This document shows, in pieces, positions 33,650 through 45,416 of a stretch of 64,000 nucleotides of DNA; position 1 is the first letter of the stretch, and every line of letters begins with the position of its first letter. The position numbers and the translations under genes are program-made. The stretch lies in assembly GCA_950295325.1 (NCBI GenBank), contig OX485807.1, positions 31,033,666-31,097,665 of the forward strand. The letters are read 5' to 3'. This DNA is from Polytrichum commune (Eukaryota > Streptophyta > Polytrichopsida > Polytrichales > Polytrichaceae). Below the pieces are notes generated by a model that was not told the DNA's origin, did not search any database, and saw only the letters and a program-made list of their open reading frames with translations.

Positions 33650-36600
33650 CAAGAGACTTTCACCGGGACATGCTACTCAAAGGTAGATCATCCAACGGCC
33701 TAATATCCCACCCTCCCCCCAACCAAAATGACTACTACTGGGCCCACTTCACAAACACAATTGGACTCAATACGATCAACAACCAAGAAAGCTTCACGAG
33801 ATAAGGAGGTTATAGCTACACCTCAACCAATCACATTGACGGCTTCTACTCCAACCACCCCAACCACAATAACCAACCTCAACCAAAATTCCGTCCATTA
33901 CCTAGTCCAACTTCAGCTAACTCCTAACAACATAGTAATTAAAGAGACAAAAACCCCTCCTAACAACCCTCAGATCACATGCCCCATACCTCCCACCAAC
34001 ATCCAAAATCTCTAAACAACCTTTCTAGATGAACAAAGCCTAGCAATAACAAACCTTACAAAATTACTACACCAATAACAGCTCACCCAAACACAGTGGG
34101 AAGAGGCACAAAATGACTTTCAAGACATCATAAACCCTCTCACTAAATGCATCGAGCAAACCTACATGACAAAACCTACGCCCCCACTCCCTAGTAGAGC
34201 CAAAATCCAAGGAGGATTCCTACCTAGGAAACAACCAAAATGGAAGCACCAACTCAAAATACACCATAGAGTTTGTAAAGCTATCCGAGCCACCTGCCAC
34301 CACCCCCACACACACCTCCACAATAACCCATATATAAGGTCTCTAATACTAATAAACAACATAGATGTCCCACCGCTCCCCACAAATCCTACATAACACA
34401 AACAATGGATAGAAGACCTCACCAACATTGGCAAAAACGCTAAGGCCGAAGCACACAAAATCATTGCCAAATAGACCGCGATCAACTTCAAAACCGCCAT
34501 CACGAAATACAAAGCCCTACTAAACATAAAACCCAAAACCATACAAAAAAAAAATTCATCCGGCAACCGAGAGATCCCTCGGTGGCATACAAAACTCTAA
34601 TGATAATATCCTAACCAAACTCATGTACATAGCCAGTGAAATATACCATACCCAACAAACATCATTTCATATACAAGCACCCATGTGCGACAATACCACA
34701 GACCACCCAAACACATGCTTGTGCGCAATACGTAAATACCCTTGGCACACACACAGTGGTATAATACTAGACAAATGAGGCCCTCAAACCACACTTATTA
34801 GCACCCAATTTACCCGGGAGGTCTACGAGAACTACGTCAAGAGACTAACCTAGGGTAAAGCCCCCGGCCCTGACAACATTCCAAACGACATAATTAAAAC
34901 ATTACCACCACAATGCCAAGACCTACTATTCATATTCTTCCAACATTGTTACAAACAACAAGAAATTCCAATTTGCTGGAAACACAATAAAACCTTCTCT
35001 TACACAAAAAAGACGACCCCATCCACCTTACCAATTACAGGCCGATTGCACTAGCCAACAATATATAAGCTATACACTACTACCATAACGGCCCTCCTCA
35101 CGAGCTATGGTGAACAACATAGATTACTACACTTCAACGAAGAAGGTTTCCGGCCACAACAAAACACCTCAAGGCAAATCCAAATGATCATTGCAGCCCT
35201 TGAAGATGCATGACTCGTCAACAAATATATTTACCTGACCTACATTGATTTCCGCAATACCTTCGGCTCCATTGATCACGCAAGATTACTTGCCCTCATG
35301 GAAGATCTAGGTTTCCCCTTAGATGCAATGGAAATATATACAAAAATTCCACCACATCTTTCACCAATAATCACTTCGGGACAACACCCCCAATAACAAT
35401 CGGCCGTGGCACCATACATGGAGACACCCTAAACCCATACTTATTTATTTTATTCCTATTACCACTACTAAGATGGCTAGAAAAGAACAAACCATGATAC
35501 CATTTTAACACATCCACCTCCATGACATTGTGTACCACCACAACATACACAACCGACCTAGCAATAATCTTCGATAATATACAACACATCCAACCACAAA
35601 TATAAAAATTACAAAAATTTGCAGAAGGGTCACACATGGATCTCAACCTCTTAAAGTGTGCCGTCAAAGGATGACCTGATAACTCGAAACTCAAACTCGA
35701 CACTTTCCAAGCATACATCCAATCGCAAAACATCACCTACAAGACCAAAAGCTTTCCAACCCTCACACAAAATGAATCGTATACATATCTAGGCATCCAA
35801 CTAATATTATCTCTCAAATGGAACCTACAAAAAGAAATCACACTTCAAAAAGCCAAACAACAAAGTAAGCTACTAACCCTCTCCCTAGCTAGCCTCAAAC
35901 AAAAAATCAAAATCTTAAACGCGGTCATAAAATCCTGCATCGCATACGCATACTACGCGGTCTCATTCTCCAAACTTGATATTATGAAATTAGACTAAAT
36001 AATTAATAAACTAACCAAAGAAATTTGCAACATATTCAAAAGTACCGCTAACATCCTCACACACCTTCCCCATGAAAATTTTGGCATAAACGTAGCCTCC
36101 CTCCTATCATACGACATACACTGCACATGCCAACAACTAATACAACCCCTCAACAACCCAAGACAATTAGGTAGAGAGAGAGAAGAAACGTTGACCATAA
36201 GTCAACGTTATTGAAATGCCCGTTCAACCCACCCTTGGTATTATACCCTCTGGGCATAATAACGACAACTAGGTAATATCTACCAAAACCTAGTCACATA
36301 CATATTGGCCAAATACGGAGGCTCACACTACACCTCCCTAAACTCAAACAACAAGCATGTACAAGGTCACCCATAGCCAAAACTCTCTTTCTGCTACAAA
36401 GAGAATATGAGATCCAGGTCACCACTGCAAATCGCGCATTTCCCCTCAAAAAAAACCCCACTAGAATAAGCATGGGAATCCAATCCAACATACACCAACC
36501 TTACCGACAATTCCAAAATACAATCCCAAAAATACCTAGACAAACTACACACACACGGGATCACAACATTAACGCAAATTCAAAATGAAGACACTATGGC

Positions 36601-37454
36601 CATACTAAACCCCGAGGAATTCCGGACCATCTACAAACACACGTCCAAAACCATCAAAGAAACACTACAACAAGCTACAATAATATTTCCTATCACACCA
36701 CCATACCCCCTACTGGCTAGCAAGTTGCCCAATAGCCACACACGATGGAGCCATCCACAACCTCCACACATTCATAATCATAACAAAAGAACATGAAATC
36801 CGTGAAACCAAATCGGCCAAAAAAAATTCCCATATGTAGACAAATGGTTATTATATAAACAAATCAATCATAAACTCTCTAACCACTTCTAGAAAAACAA
36901 CAATGTGCCAAATACGCAAGCTACCCAAACTCTAAAATTTAGATATGCCCAATACATGCGTAACCATAAGAAGAATATCCACTAGCCCCTCAAATACCAA
37001 AACGCCAACTATACACTATGTCATAACAATGACAGAGACATGTGGCCCCACTTATTATTAACATGCGAACACCCATACCTAACAAGACTACAAATTGCAA
37101 GGCACAACAAAGCAATCCACCTCATTACTTAGACACCACAAGCCAACAAAAACACATGGTTCTTCACTCTGACCAATGCAGGCAATATAAACAACCAACC
37201 CCCATACCAAACAGTCCCATAATGGCTCCTTAAATGCACATGCCCATAACGAATATGTCAATGCCAAACCAAATTAAGACCAAACATATTGTGCATCATC
37301 GGAGCCCCAAACAAAAACACCTATATCACCTTCCCCCAACCACATAATCCAATTCATTGAATTCTCATATTGCCATATTAACAGATTTCCCGTACAAGCC
37401 CTCACGCACAAACACACCAAATTCGACCCACTAATCAACACCATACAAAATAAT

Positions 37455-37459
37455 GGATG
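37455..37459. repeat. Target site duplication GGATG (left)
   Basis: Matches GGATG at 38415-38419, on the other side of the solo LTR. Confidence 0.85.
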
Positions 37460-37755
37460 TGTAACAAACCTCTCACCGGTTTATCACCAACTTCCACACT
37501 AACACGTATCAACCCAAAACAATCATAGACCAAGTAGGTCTTGGTTAAAGCTCAACCACCCGACCATAGGAGAGAGACAAAAGGTGCTCTCTCCTCCCCC
37601 GAGCTTCTTCTTATGCCGAAGCACTACTTTTACTTTCTATCTTTACATACAGTAAAAGTATCATATTCATAGCTCTATCTTTTAGTCCTACTATGAATCT
37701 TCTATCTTTGGTTCTTCTAGAACCTTCTTCCATCTCTTATCTCAATCTCATTCTT

Positions 37756-38118
37756 CCAATTGGAATTGTCTAATTCCAATTGGATTCATCCATCCTTCTT
37801 TCTAGTTGGAACTCTCTAATTCCAACTAAATTCATCCATTCATTCTTCTAGTTGGAATTGTCTAATTCCAACTAGATCCATCTATTCATTAAGAGTTGTC
37901 TAACTCTAATGAATAACATTCATCTTTCCAATTCTGGAGTGGTCCAACTCCAATGCACCTCATTGAGAGTTGTCTAACTCATGTGCACATGTTCTCAATA
38001 TGGAATGGTCTAATTCCAATGCACTATATGCGGAGCTGTCTAACTCCAGTGCACATGTTGTCAATCTGGAGTTGTGTAACTCCAATCCATCCATCTTCAA
38101 CTAGGAGTTGTCTAGCTC
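37756..38118. repeat. Array of about ten short hairpins with GTCT-type loops
   Basis: Successive inverted repeats spaced about 30-50 bp apart. Clear units: 37756-37783 (arms CCAATTGGAATT, 12 bp), 37803-37828, 37848-37875 (arms CTAGTTGGAATT, 12 bp), 37884-37914 (arms of about 13 bp with one bulge), 37935-37952, 37967-37980, 38001-38018, 38032-38046, 38067-38084 and 38104-38118. The loop is GTCT, or close to it, in most. Stems differ in sequence (GGAATT, GAGTT, GGAGTT) but remain paired. Confidence 0.85.
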
Positions 38119-38265
38119 CCATCATCCTCCGCTTACACACTGGCACATGTGGTTAGAATATTCAATTATCCATCAATATTGGTATTTACCTTACAATGAC
38201 ACTACCGTCGATGACTAGGTGTCCATACACCCAACCTCGTCATCATGGTATGCATTAAATGTCAC

Positions 38266-38414
38266 ATTGTCAATTAGCCTTGTCGTTGAGGACGCCTCGT
38301 CATCGTAGGATGGCAACTAGGTGTAGTTACTTTACAATATCATATTGTCAATTAGCCTCGTCGTTGAGGACGCCTCGTCATCGTAGGATGGTAACTAGGT
38401 GTAGTTACATTACA
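38266..38414. repeat. Tandem repeat, 78-bp unit x ~1.9, at the LTR end
   Basis: ATTGTCAATTAGCCT-GTCGTTGAGGACGCCTCGTCATCG...GTGTAGTTAC-TTACA starts at 38266 and again at 38344; the second copy forms the LTR end. Confidence 0.88.
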
Positions 38415-38609
38415 GGATGGAAAATCAACCCCCTCATTACCATCACCACCGGAGTAAGAGAAGCCACACACAAATACTCCATAGATCAACTAAACAAACT
38501 AAAAATCCCAAAAACCAATATTAAAGCCCTCATGAAAAATCTACACCATAACGCCATCAAACACCTCACATACCTTGTCTTGAACAAAAGAAATTAGATA
38601 ATAAACAAA

Positions 38610-38622
38610 CCCCCCCCCCCCC
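38610..38622 (+). repeat. Poly-C tract (13 C) in LINE 3' UTR
   Basis: Directly after the LINE C-terminal stop region, as in copy A (2273-2286). Confidence 0.85.
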
Positions 38623-38679
38623 GCCCTAGCCCTAATGAAGTGGGTTAACCAGTACAACACCAAAGCCCACCTCCCAAGG

Positions 38680-38725
38680 GAGGCACAACAACCTATATTG
38701 CATCACGGGACACCGTGATCAACAC
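38680..38725 (+). other. Conserved LINE 3' UTR hairpins
   Basis: CCTCCC-AA-GGGAGG, then ATCACGG-GACA-CCGTGAT. Equivalent stems are found in LINE copy B (ATCACG...CGTGAT, minus strand near 32045) and in weaker form in copy A (ATGG-GCAA-CCAT near 2362). Confidence 0.6.
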
Positions 38726-38790
38726 AGGGCCAACGGGCTCGTCTTCATGCCGGTACCTTGCTATGGGGGTTATTTATTCTTTTCTTTTCT

Positions 38791-41349
38791 TACTCGAGGA
38801 TCACAACCCAAAGATGGGCAATGTGGTCCCGTTTAAGTTTACTATACATTGTGGAGATGATGGACGGTGATCACATGAATACCATCCTACCTAAGCAATT
38901 TCAAAGGAGATTTATGTTATTTACATAAATCACCAAAATATTACATTTGGTCTATTTTAGAAAACAAATTTGCTAAGGAAGCTTTTGCAAATATGTCAAT
39001 TTTCAAGTTTGTGAAAATTCATTTTTGGAAATAAACTAAATATCTCATTCCTATATTTAAAATTGTCCAAGTAGGGTGGCAATCACCATTCTACTTATTT
39101 TCAAGAAGGTTGATCTTTCGATGACAACATGTTGAGCATGTTGTGTGAGAATGACTTAAGAGATGTAGGGCCAGGTCACATGGGGTCCCAAGTCCCAATC
39201 ATGTCAGCAAGTCCTAATATGGAGACAAAGTCCCAACTTCTAAGCCTCAAGAAACCATTTACAACATGCTTTATGTCCATTAAGATAAGATCTTGAGTAT
39301 TTTATGCCAAAATATCTTGGGACTTATGTTGAGAGTTGGGTCTGGTTTTTGCTTGACCCAACTCTCAACACAAGTCCCAAGTCTCACCTCCCAAAAAGTG
39401 TTGCCATGTAGACATCCATGTCATACTTGGGACTTAAGAGTTGGAACCCCATGTGAAGTGGTAAATCCCAACTTCTATGCTCACTACAACTGAGATTACA
39501 CAAATTAACCTCAAGTGACTTGGGACTTAGGATTTGGAACCCCATGCAAAGTAACGTTACATTCATGTGCACCGGTGCACTGATCTAGAAGGTGGGCCCA
39601 TACTAATTAAGCTACAAAATGGTGAAATACTTTCAAAGTGTATGAGTTGAGGGAACGCTATGCAACCTACATTTTGGAAGATTATTTTCGTGCTTCAAAA
39701 TGTCACCAAAGTTCTCATATATGTTCAATTTCTAAGCAAACCGCTTTGCACCCCTAGGGCTCTCATCCTCCTCCTCTCTTCTTCTTTTCACTACTCCTTT
39801 ATCAGTACTAGAGTCATGCCACCTATTCCCAATCAGGATCCCATCGGGAATCTATAGTGTGCCATAATTTCGATCATACTAGGACGGATTTTAGTAATGT
39901 CTTTTTGTTGGTGGTTAAAATAAGAATCCATGTTTCACGGTTTCTAAGGGTTAGTTTCCATGTAGGATGCTCGCCCATCATATTCTAGTGGAAATGTAGA
40001 TGTTATTAGGTGGAATCTACATTTGCACTAGAATTTGGTGGGTGAAGCAACCTACAGGGACACTAACCCTAAATCTCCAACTTGGGTTATGGTATCACCA
40101 AGGAATTGATAGTGCCATGACATATGTCCCCGGTTTTGAACGCTAAAGTGAGGAGAAATTCATCTCAAAATGAGCAGTTATAGCATACTCTAGACATTAT
40201 AATGTGCTTGGACCAACTTTTGGCTTCAAAAATTCATATTATTTTCAATTTAAGAAATAAAATTACCAAAAATTTGCAATCCTCCCAATTTTCTATCTTC
40301 CTACGTAAGAAAAATTTACACCACTTTATACTTCCCCATATTTTGCACATACTCTCTTAAGTGATTGGTTATGGGCACCCTCTACTCTAAATGGTATCAA
40401 TATCACGTCCAGGCATGTAAGCTCATCAGATGCCATGCCCCCGAAGATGCGGTGGGGGGGGGACCCTCATCAACTACACTAAATACGATATTTAGTGTCA
40501 CCAATTCTAATTGTCTTGCTCAATACTAATTGTAAACCGCGGTATAGTGTCACCAACACTAAATGTTAACCCAACATTATTTGTCATTCTTGTAAAAATA
40601 AAAATAAAAAGGGGGGGGGTTTAGGTTCAAAGTGTTGCAATTACTATCACTTACCAAGTGAATTTTCAACAATAACAATATTCCCTCACAAGTTGCTAAC
40701 AAGAGAAGGTAGGGTTTTGGCCAATGGATGAACTCATCCACCATCTATATATGACAATTTTGTTCACTTATTCATAGGAGGTGTCGTCCGAAAAGTTGCC
40801 ATAGTGACATTAAATAGCATACGACACTAAACATCAAATCTAGGGTACCTATTTGTGCTTTAAAGGGACCCACCTCCCAAGCTTGGCGGTTTTTCCCGTG
40901 TCTTCAGTATCTGTGCAATCCCGATATCCAAACACTTGTAAGGAGCCGAGTACTTAGTTACACGTAGACAACCTTAGCACGTGGCTTCTAGGTGACCTCG
41001 GCTCTTTAGGCTGGGTGCAATTCATTCCCACTAAACCTCACCAATCCTTAATAGATTGATTTAAAGTGATAACATACTTTGTTGTGGTTTGGGTTCCTAA
41101 TGGATGAGATCACAAAGTTTCAGTTGTAGGTTATCTTTGGGCGAAGGTTCATGGGTCTCTATTTAAACTCATTCCTTGGGAACGTGAAAACATAGTGCGT
41201 TATCTTATAGCCTTAAAAAATCCAACCCCTGCTAGTTCGACTCCACAAATGACCTCAAATTAGTCATGCAAGGTGCGGTAGTTGAAATTAATCCATCCTC
41301 AACTCAATAGGGGGTTGATTTCACTAGAGTCCTTTTACCCCCAAGATGG
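38791..41349. other. Intergenic repeats
   Basis: No credible gene. Holds the hairpin region 39178-39546 and a repeat at 40464-40690 that recurs, inverted, at 43557-44372. Confidence 0.35.
39178..39546. repeat. Nested inverted-repeat region with a 27-bp-arm hairpin
   Basis: The inner hairpin 39316-39381 has arms of 27 nt (CTTGGGACTTATGTTGAGAG...; 26 of 27 paired) and a 12-nt loop. Outer related blocks (CATGGGGTCCCAAGTCCCAA at 39178; ACTTGGGACTTA...GGAACCCCATG at about 39425 and 39519) repeat or invert the same motif. Confidence 0.7.
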
Positions 41350-41690
41350 TTGAGTTTATCTAGTTGTCACAAAGCCCAAACCAAGTCAGGAGCCCTCTTT
41401 GTGGTATCCTTGTAAAATCGTCTTTTGAGAATATAAGAACACCATGAGTTCTTCTACAACCATAAATAATCTTGTCGAGAAGAAGTCTATGGGCGATGAA
41501 AGCAGCTCTGGCTTCTGGTGAGGCCACGTTGCCTGTGCTTTCTTGACCGTCGGATTTGACTGATGTAACCCTCCTCGCCTGATCTCCTCCGTTCCTGCCA
41601 GACAGACAGAGAAGACATATAGACACTCACTCTCTTCACCTTCCCGATTACGATTTCTTTGCCGATTCTCTTCGCTAGAGGTCATCCAAT
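41350..41690 (-). other. Coding-like island, unrecognised
   Basis: GC-richer than its flanks, with two overlapping minus-strand frames. One starts MTSSEENRQRNRNREGEE; the other contains VTSVKSDGQESTGNVASPEA. A GT...AG pair between them would give an intron of only about 36 nt, too short to be credible. It could be a captured gene fragment. Confidence 0.22.
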
Positions 41691-42470
41691 TACGTTTTCA
41701 TAAAGAGCATCAAAGACCTTGGATATTGCAATACCCCAATTGAATGAACCAACCTCCCACTCATGTGAAGCTTGATTAGTTTTTTTTACTAGAACCCCTT
41801 CATCCCCGAGATAAGAGTTTATCTACATTCTATGATTGTCTTACAACATGAAATTTCTCATTCTCGGCCAACTTGACCTATAAAGTAACATCAAAGACCC
41901 CAATTTAGCCCAACCGGCTAGTTTTATTTATTCTTAAACTAGAGCCCCTCCACCCCAAGAACAAGAGATTACTTCAGCACCGCGTAGCCCTAGCCCAATT
42001 GCCCCAAGCCAAGTAGGCATGAGGCAATCCAACAAAACGAAAGCAGCCCACAAGGTTCCCCCCTGCTGCTGATGTGGCAAAGCTTGAAGAATGCCATGAA
42101 GGATCCAACACAACATAGCCGCAAAGCTCACGAGCTTTGAGACTTTGAAGGTCTTGCCACATAAGCTAACTTATGGCATGCCCACACTTAATGTCGTGGG
42201 TGACCAACGAACGGATCTTATCAACAAGGGTCAATTTATAGCTCACCCACACTTACTGGTGCATGCCACCGGTGAATGGTTCCTACCAGCAGGGGTCACT
42301 TTTGGAGTTGGCTTAGTCAGCGAGAGTCATTGGATGTAATCATTGTTGGTACTCACCGTTCACTGATGCCCCGCATCAATAAGTGTGTCTGGGCTATTAG
42401 CCAGGGAGAGCCATTGGATGTAACTAGTGCTAGTAGAACTCGTTCGTTGGTGGCATGTACCAGTAAGTGT

Positions 42471-42513
<43 letters not shown>

Positions 42514-43556
42514 CCAAGGTTACACACCCCCTCTAAGGGCGAGATTCCATATATTGGTCCCGGTTCATTTTTGAAAAATAAATGGGTGGGCAGGTGGGAA
42601 AAGCATGGTGCCATGTGCCCATACCCCTCACTCAAGGACAAGTACCCCTTATGGATGGGTGTCCCGCATTGTACGTTGTGCAAGGATAGGCATCAAAGAA
42701 CAGGTGCCATAAGGGTCAAGAGAAGGACATGTGCCGGTTAGAGAGCTTCGGTGACTAGATCGGCCGGTCACCTTGGGTACACCCTTGGATACTAAAGGCC
42801 ACTTTGTTCTTCAAGTCCTTTCTTTTGAGGGGTACACCTAGGGCCCCTTTGCTTTTGCATCATGCACTCTTTGTACACTCAAAGCCTAGTTGTGAGAAGA
42901 AATGAAAAGGAAAGAAGAGATAGAAAATGATTGAATATTATGTTGTCGGAGTTCTCATCGTGCACTAAACTGAACTCATGGGAACGTGTGTCTCATGATG
43001 TTTTCAAGAATTTGGATATTAATAACAAAAAAATAAATATATAAAATGCAATGTGATAGTAAGTGTTGGGTTTAATGAACTAGAAAAAAAAATCAAAGAC
43101 TACACACATGTATCAAAGATCACTTATAAACTACATACAATCACGATTTCAATTGAAAGTAAAATATATAAATATTCATGTATTTCCATAGATGACATAT
43201 GTACCACCTATGGACACCAAGAACACATAATTTGAAATTCATTCAATAAATGTACATAAATTCTTGTGCAAGTCAAATATCAAAAGTTAAATCATGATGA
43301 CCTTTAATAACCGGTCACCTTCATAAAATGTGACATCTTATTACTCACCAAATTTGGTGAGAAAGTAGGAAATTGGAATAAACCGGCACCCCATATAGAA
43401 GTACCCCTCCATTAAATGGATGACATCACCCATCACACATATGGGTATTTTATCTCAACATCATGGTTACCTGGCCCATTGTTAACTTACCTCATACATT
43501 AAATTACATGGTAACAATCCACCCATGTACCATGATGGTTAGTTAAATCTAAATAC
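41691..43556. other. Intergenic, simple and inverted repeats
   Basis: No gene seen. Inverted blocks CCCACACTTACTGGTGCATG (42246) and GGTGGCATGTACCAGTAAGT (ending 42472) bracket an internal direct repeat (CATTGGATGTAA). A CT microsatellite follows. Confidence 0.4.
42474..42511 (+). repeat. (CT)n microsatellite
   Basis: 19 consecutive CT units. Confidence 0.95.
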
Positions 43557-44372
43557 ATGGTACACTAAATATTGTATTTAGTTGTCAATGGGTATTTTAT
43601 GTCATTGTGGCAATTTTTCTAATGACACTTCTTATGAATAAGTTTACAAGTATTGTCATGGATGATTGAAGATTGGATGAATTCCATGCCAACTATTGAA
43701 TCAAAGTTTGGTGTATTCTGCATCCTGATTTTTGTAATGAAATTATTGTCATGGATGATTGAAAATTGGATGAAAACCACTTCGTAAGTGATAGTAATTG
43801 CAACATTATAAATCTATAATGCCCCCCTTTTTTAACTAGGAATGACAAAGAGTTTTAAGTTTACATTTCACATGCGGTTTACAATTAGTATTGAGCTAGA
43901 CAAATGGAATTTGTGACACTAAACACAAAAGTTGTGTACATTAAATACACCTTTAGTGTAGTTTCCTACTACACTAAATATTGTATTGAGTGTCACTTAC
44001 TATTTTGGAATTACGCCATGCTATATCCATTTATCATATATCTCATATATTTCCAACAAATGTCAAATTGGTTGTTTGGACATTATAGAACAACAACTAC
44101 TTTACTTGGTAACATCCATTGGCCAAAACCCTACCGTCTCTTGTCAACAACTTGTGATGAAATATTATCACGGATGATTGAAAGTTGGATGAAAAAATCA
44201 CTTGGTAAGTGACAGTAATTGCATCAATGTATGTAAATCTAAGAACCCCCCACAAATTTACAAGGAATGACAAACAATGCTGGGTTAACATGTAGTGTTG
44301 GTGAACACTATATGTTGCCGTGTACAATTAGTGTTGAGCAAAGACAATTATAGAATATCGTATGTAGTGTAG
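43557..44372. repeat. Two tandem-oriented copies of a dispersed repeat
   Basis: Shared blocks: CACTT-GTAAGTGA-AGTAATTGCA (43787 and 44200), ACAATTAGT-TTGAG and an ACACTAAATATTGTAT-type palindrome. An inverted copy lies at 40464-40690, with ACACTAAATA-CGA-TATTTAGTGT. Likely a MITE family; ends not resolved. Confidence 0.5.
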
Positions 44373-44376
44373 TGAT

Positions 44377-44407
44377 CACGTGACACGTTGACGTGACGAC
44401 ACGTGGC
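44377..44407. promoter_or_regulatory. Cluster of four ACGT-core motifs (G-box/ABRE)
   Basis: CACGTG at 44377-44382, ACGT at 44385-44388, ACGT at 44391-44394 and CACGTGGC at 44400-44407, all within 31 bp. CACGTGGC is a strong ABA-response element. It lies just right of the repeat at 43557-44372 and upstream of the coding-like island 44.6-46.2 kb. Confidence 0.55.
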
Positions 44408-44671
44408 AAGCGAGGTGAGTTCAATGATGGCCATGTGTGAATAGAAGTAGTAGCCCACTCTAGATACGTAGGTGCTATATTTGGTAGAGTTGTGTATAGG
44501 TGTGAATGAAGGTTAAGGTTTAATTAAAAGTGAGGTTATTTTTGCCACTAATAAGATTGGTAAGTTTAGCCACCACAATTAGGGCTTTCCCATAGGTGGG
44601 AGCCCCCTAATAGTGGTAGGTTACTAGTGGGGGGGCCCAGCTCAAAAGGGGTGTGGGCGTCCACGAAGTCT

Positions 44672-44833
44672 ATGCCGGCTCCCACCAGTTCAAAAATGGA
44701 GGTATCCTACAGTCCTCGGAAGAAGAAGATGAAAACTTCGCAGCGATCCCCAGGTTACCGCCTCTACAGGAAGCTACTTTGTCAAAGATGGGTAGCTTGT
44801 TTTTCCCTTCCTGCGTCGCTCCTACGCTGCTAA
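44672..44833 (+). other. Possible 5' exon of the 45.8-kb gene
   Basis: MPAPTSSKMEVSYSPRKKK followed by a basic stretch, in a GC-richer island. A GTAGCT donor candidate follows GATGG. An overlapping frame is also open. No homology recognised and linkage to 45801 is a guess. Confidence 0.22.
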
Positions 44834-45340
44834 TTTTATCCCTAGCTACACCCTACGCCATTGTAACTGAGTAGCTCTCAAGCAAGATGGCAATACTCTT
44901 TGTTTATGATACCTACACCAGACAAAATCATTAATGTGTGTGTGAATAATGTGCATGTAGCATTACTACACCTCGATCGCTTTAGACTTAGTATGTGATT
45001 GGACTGTCGTCGTAGAGATGAATGGAGGTGTGGCCCCCGCCTGGATGGCGATCATGAGCCTACGACGATGATGATGGTCGTCATGATAGGTCTGCTTAAC
45101 TGATGAGCTCTTGGTTTTTGGTATGCTAATCTCATCTTAAAGTTCTAAAGTTGATGTTTGGGGTGTAATAAGTAGCAGTCGGTAACTCTGGTACTTTCGT
45201 CCCGATGGGTTTTCTCGGTGGTTTCAACGGCCACACCGCATGAGTAGTGATTCTAAGGCACCTACCAGGGCAAAGTTGAGAGAGGCACCGACCATCGGCT
45301 TTATCAACCTCTGGAGACTCAGTGTGAGTGCATCGATTTG

Positions 45341-45416
45341 AAAGAAAGAAAAGAAAGAAAGAAATAAGAGAGAGAAACAGACAGACAGACAGACAAACAG
45401 GAAGATAGATAGATAG
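45341..45416 (+). repeat. Compound microsatellite (GAAA/GACA/GATA)
   Basis: Runs of GAAA, ACAG and ATAG units. Confidence 0.85.

Larger units (their letters stand above)
37460..38414. mobile_element. Solo LTR (955 bp) nested in LINE copy C
   Basis: Begins TGTAACAAACC and ends GTTACATTACA (TG...CA), with 5-bp GGATG duplications. LINE coding homology is continuous across it. No internal region, so it probably arose by LTR-LTR recombination. It is not related in sequence to the LTR at 11591 apart from the terminal TGTAAC. It contains a hairpin array (37756-38118) and a tandem repeat at its right end (38266-38414). Confidence 0.82.
33030..38790 (+). mobile_element. LINE copy C, longest copy; endonuclease to 3' tail, decayed
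   Basis: About 4.8 kb once the inserted solo LTR is discounted. Endonuclease-like part at 33170-33660: TVTWNTNC, LLIQKTKI (the catalytic Glu position reads Lys), GGILAMIPKSIY, ILNMYMPTHP. RT-like part at about 34850-35800: KAPGPDNIPNDIIK, YRPIALANN, EEGFRPQQNT, YIDFRNTFGSIDH, RGTIHGDTLNPYLF, YTTDLAIIF (degenerate ADD box), YLGIQL. C-terminal Cys segment near 37000-37090 (TLCHNNDRDMWPHLLLTCEHPY-like region) and LTYLVLNKRN-stop at 38597. It has many stops and frameshifts. The plus strand is strikingly rich in C and A and poor in G. The 3' tail has TTTTC repeats (about 38778-38790). Confidence 0.82.

Noticed and set aside
34162-36491. Minus-strand ORFs rich in Cys, Trp, Val and Leu across the LINE
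   Set aside because: They are reverse shadows of the C/A-rich LINE coding strand and read as pseudo-membrane proteins only because of its base bias.
42276-42741. ORFs across the CT microsatellite giving poly Ser-Leu
   Set aside because: Artefact of the dinucleotide repeat.
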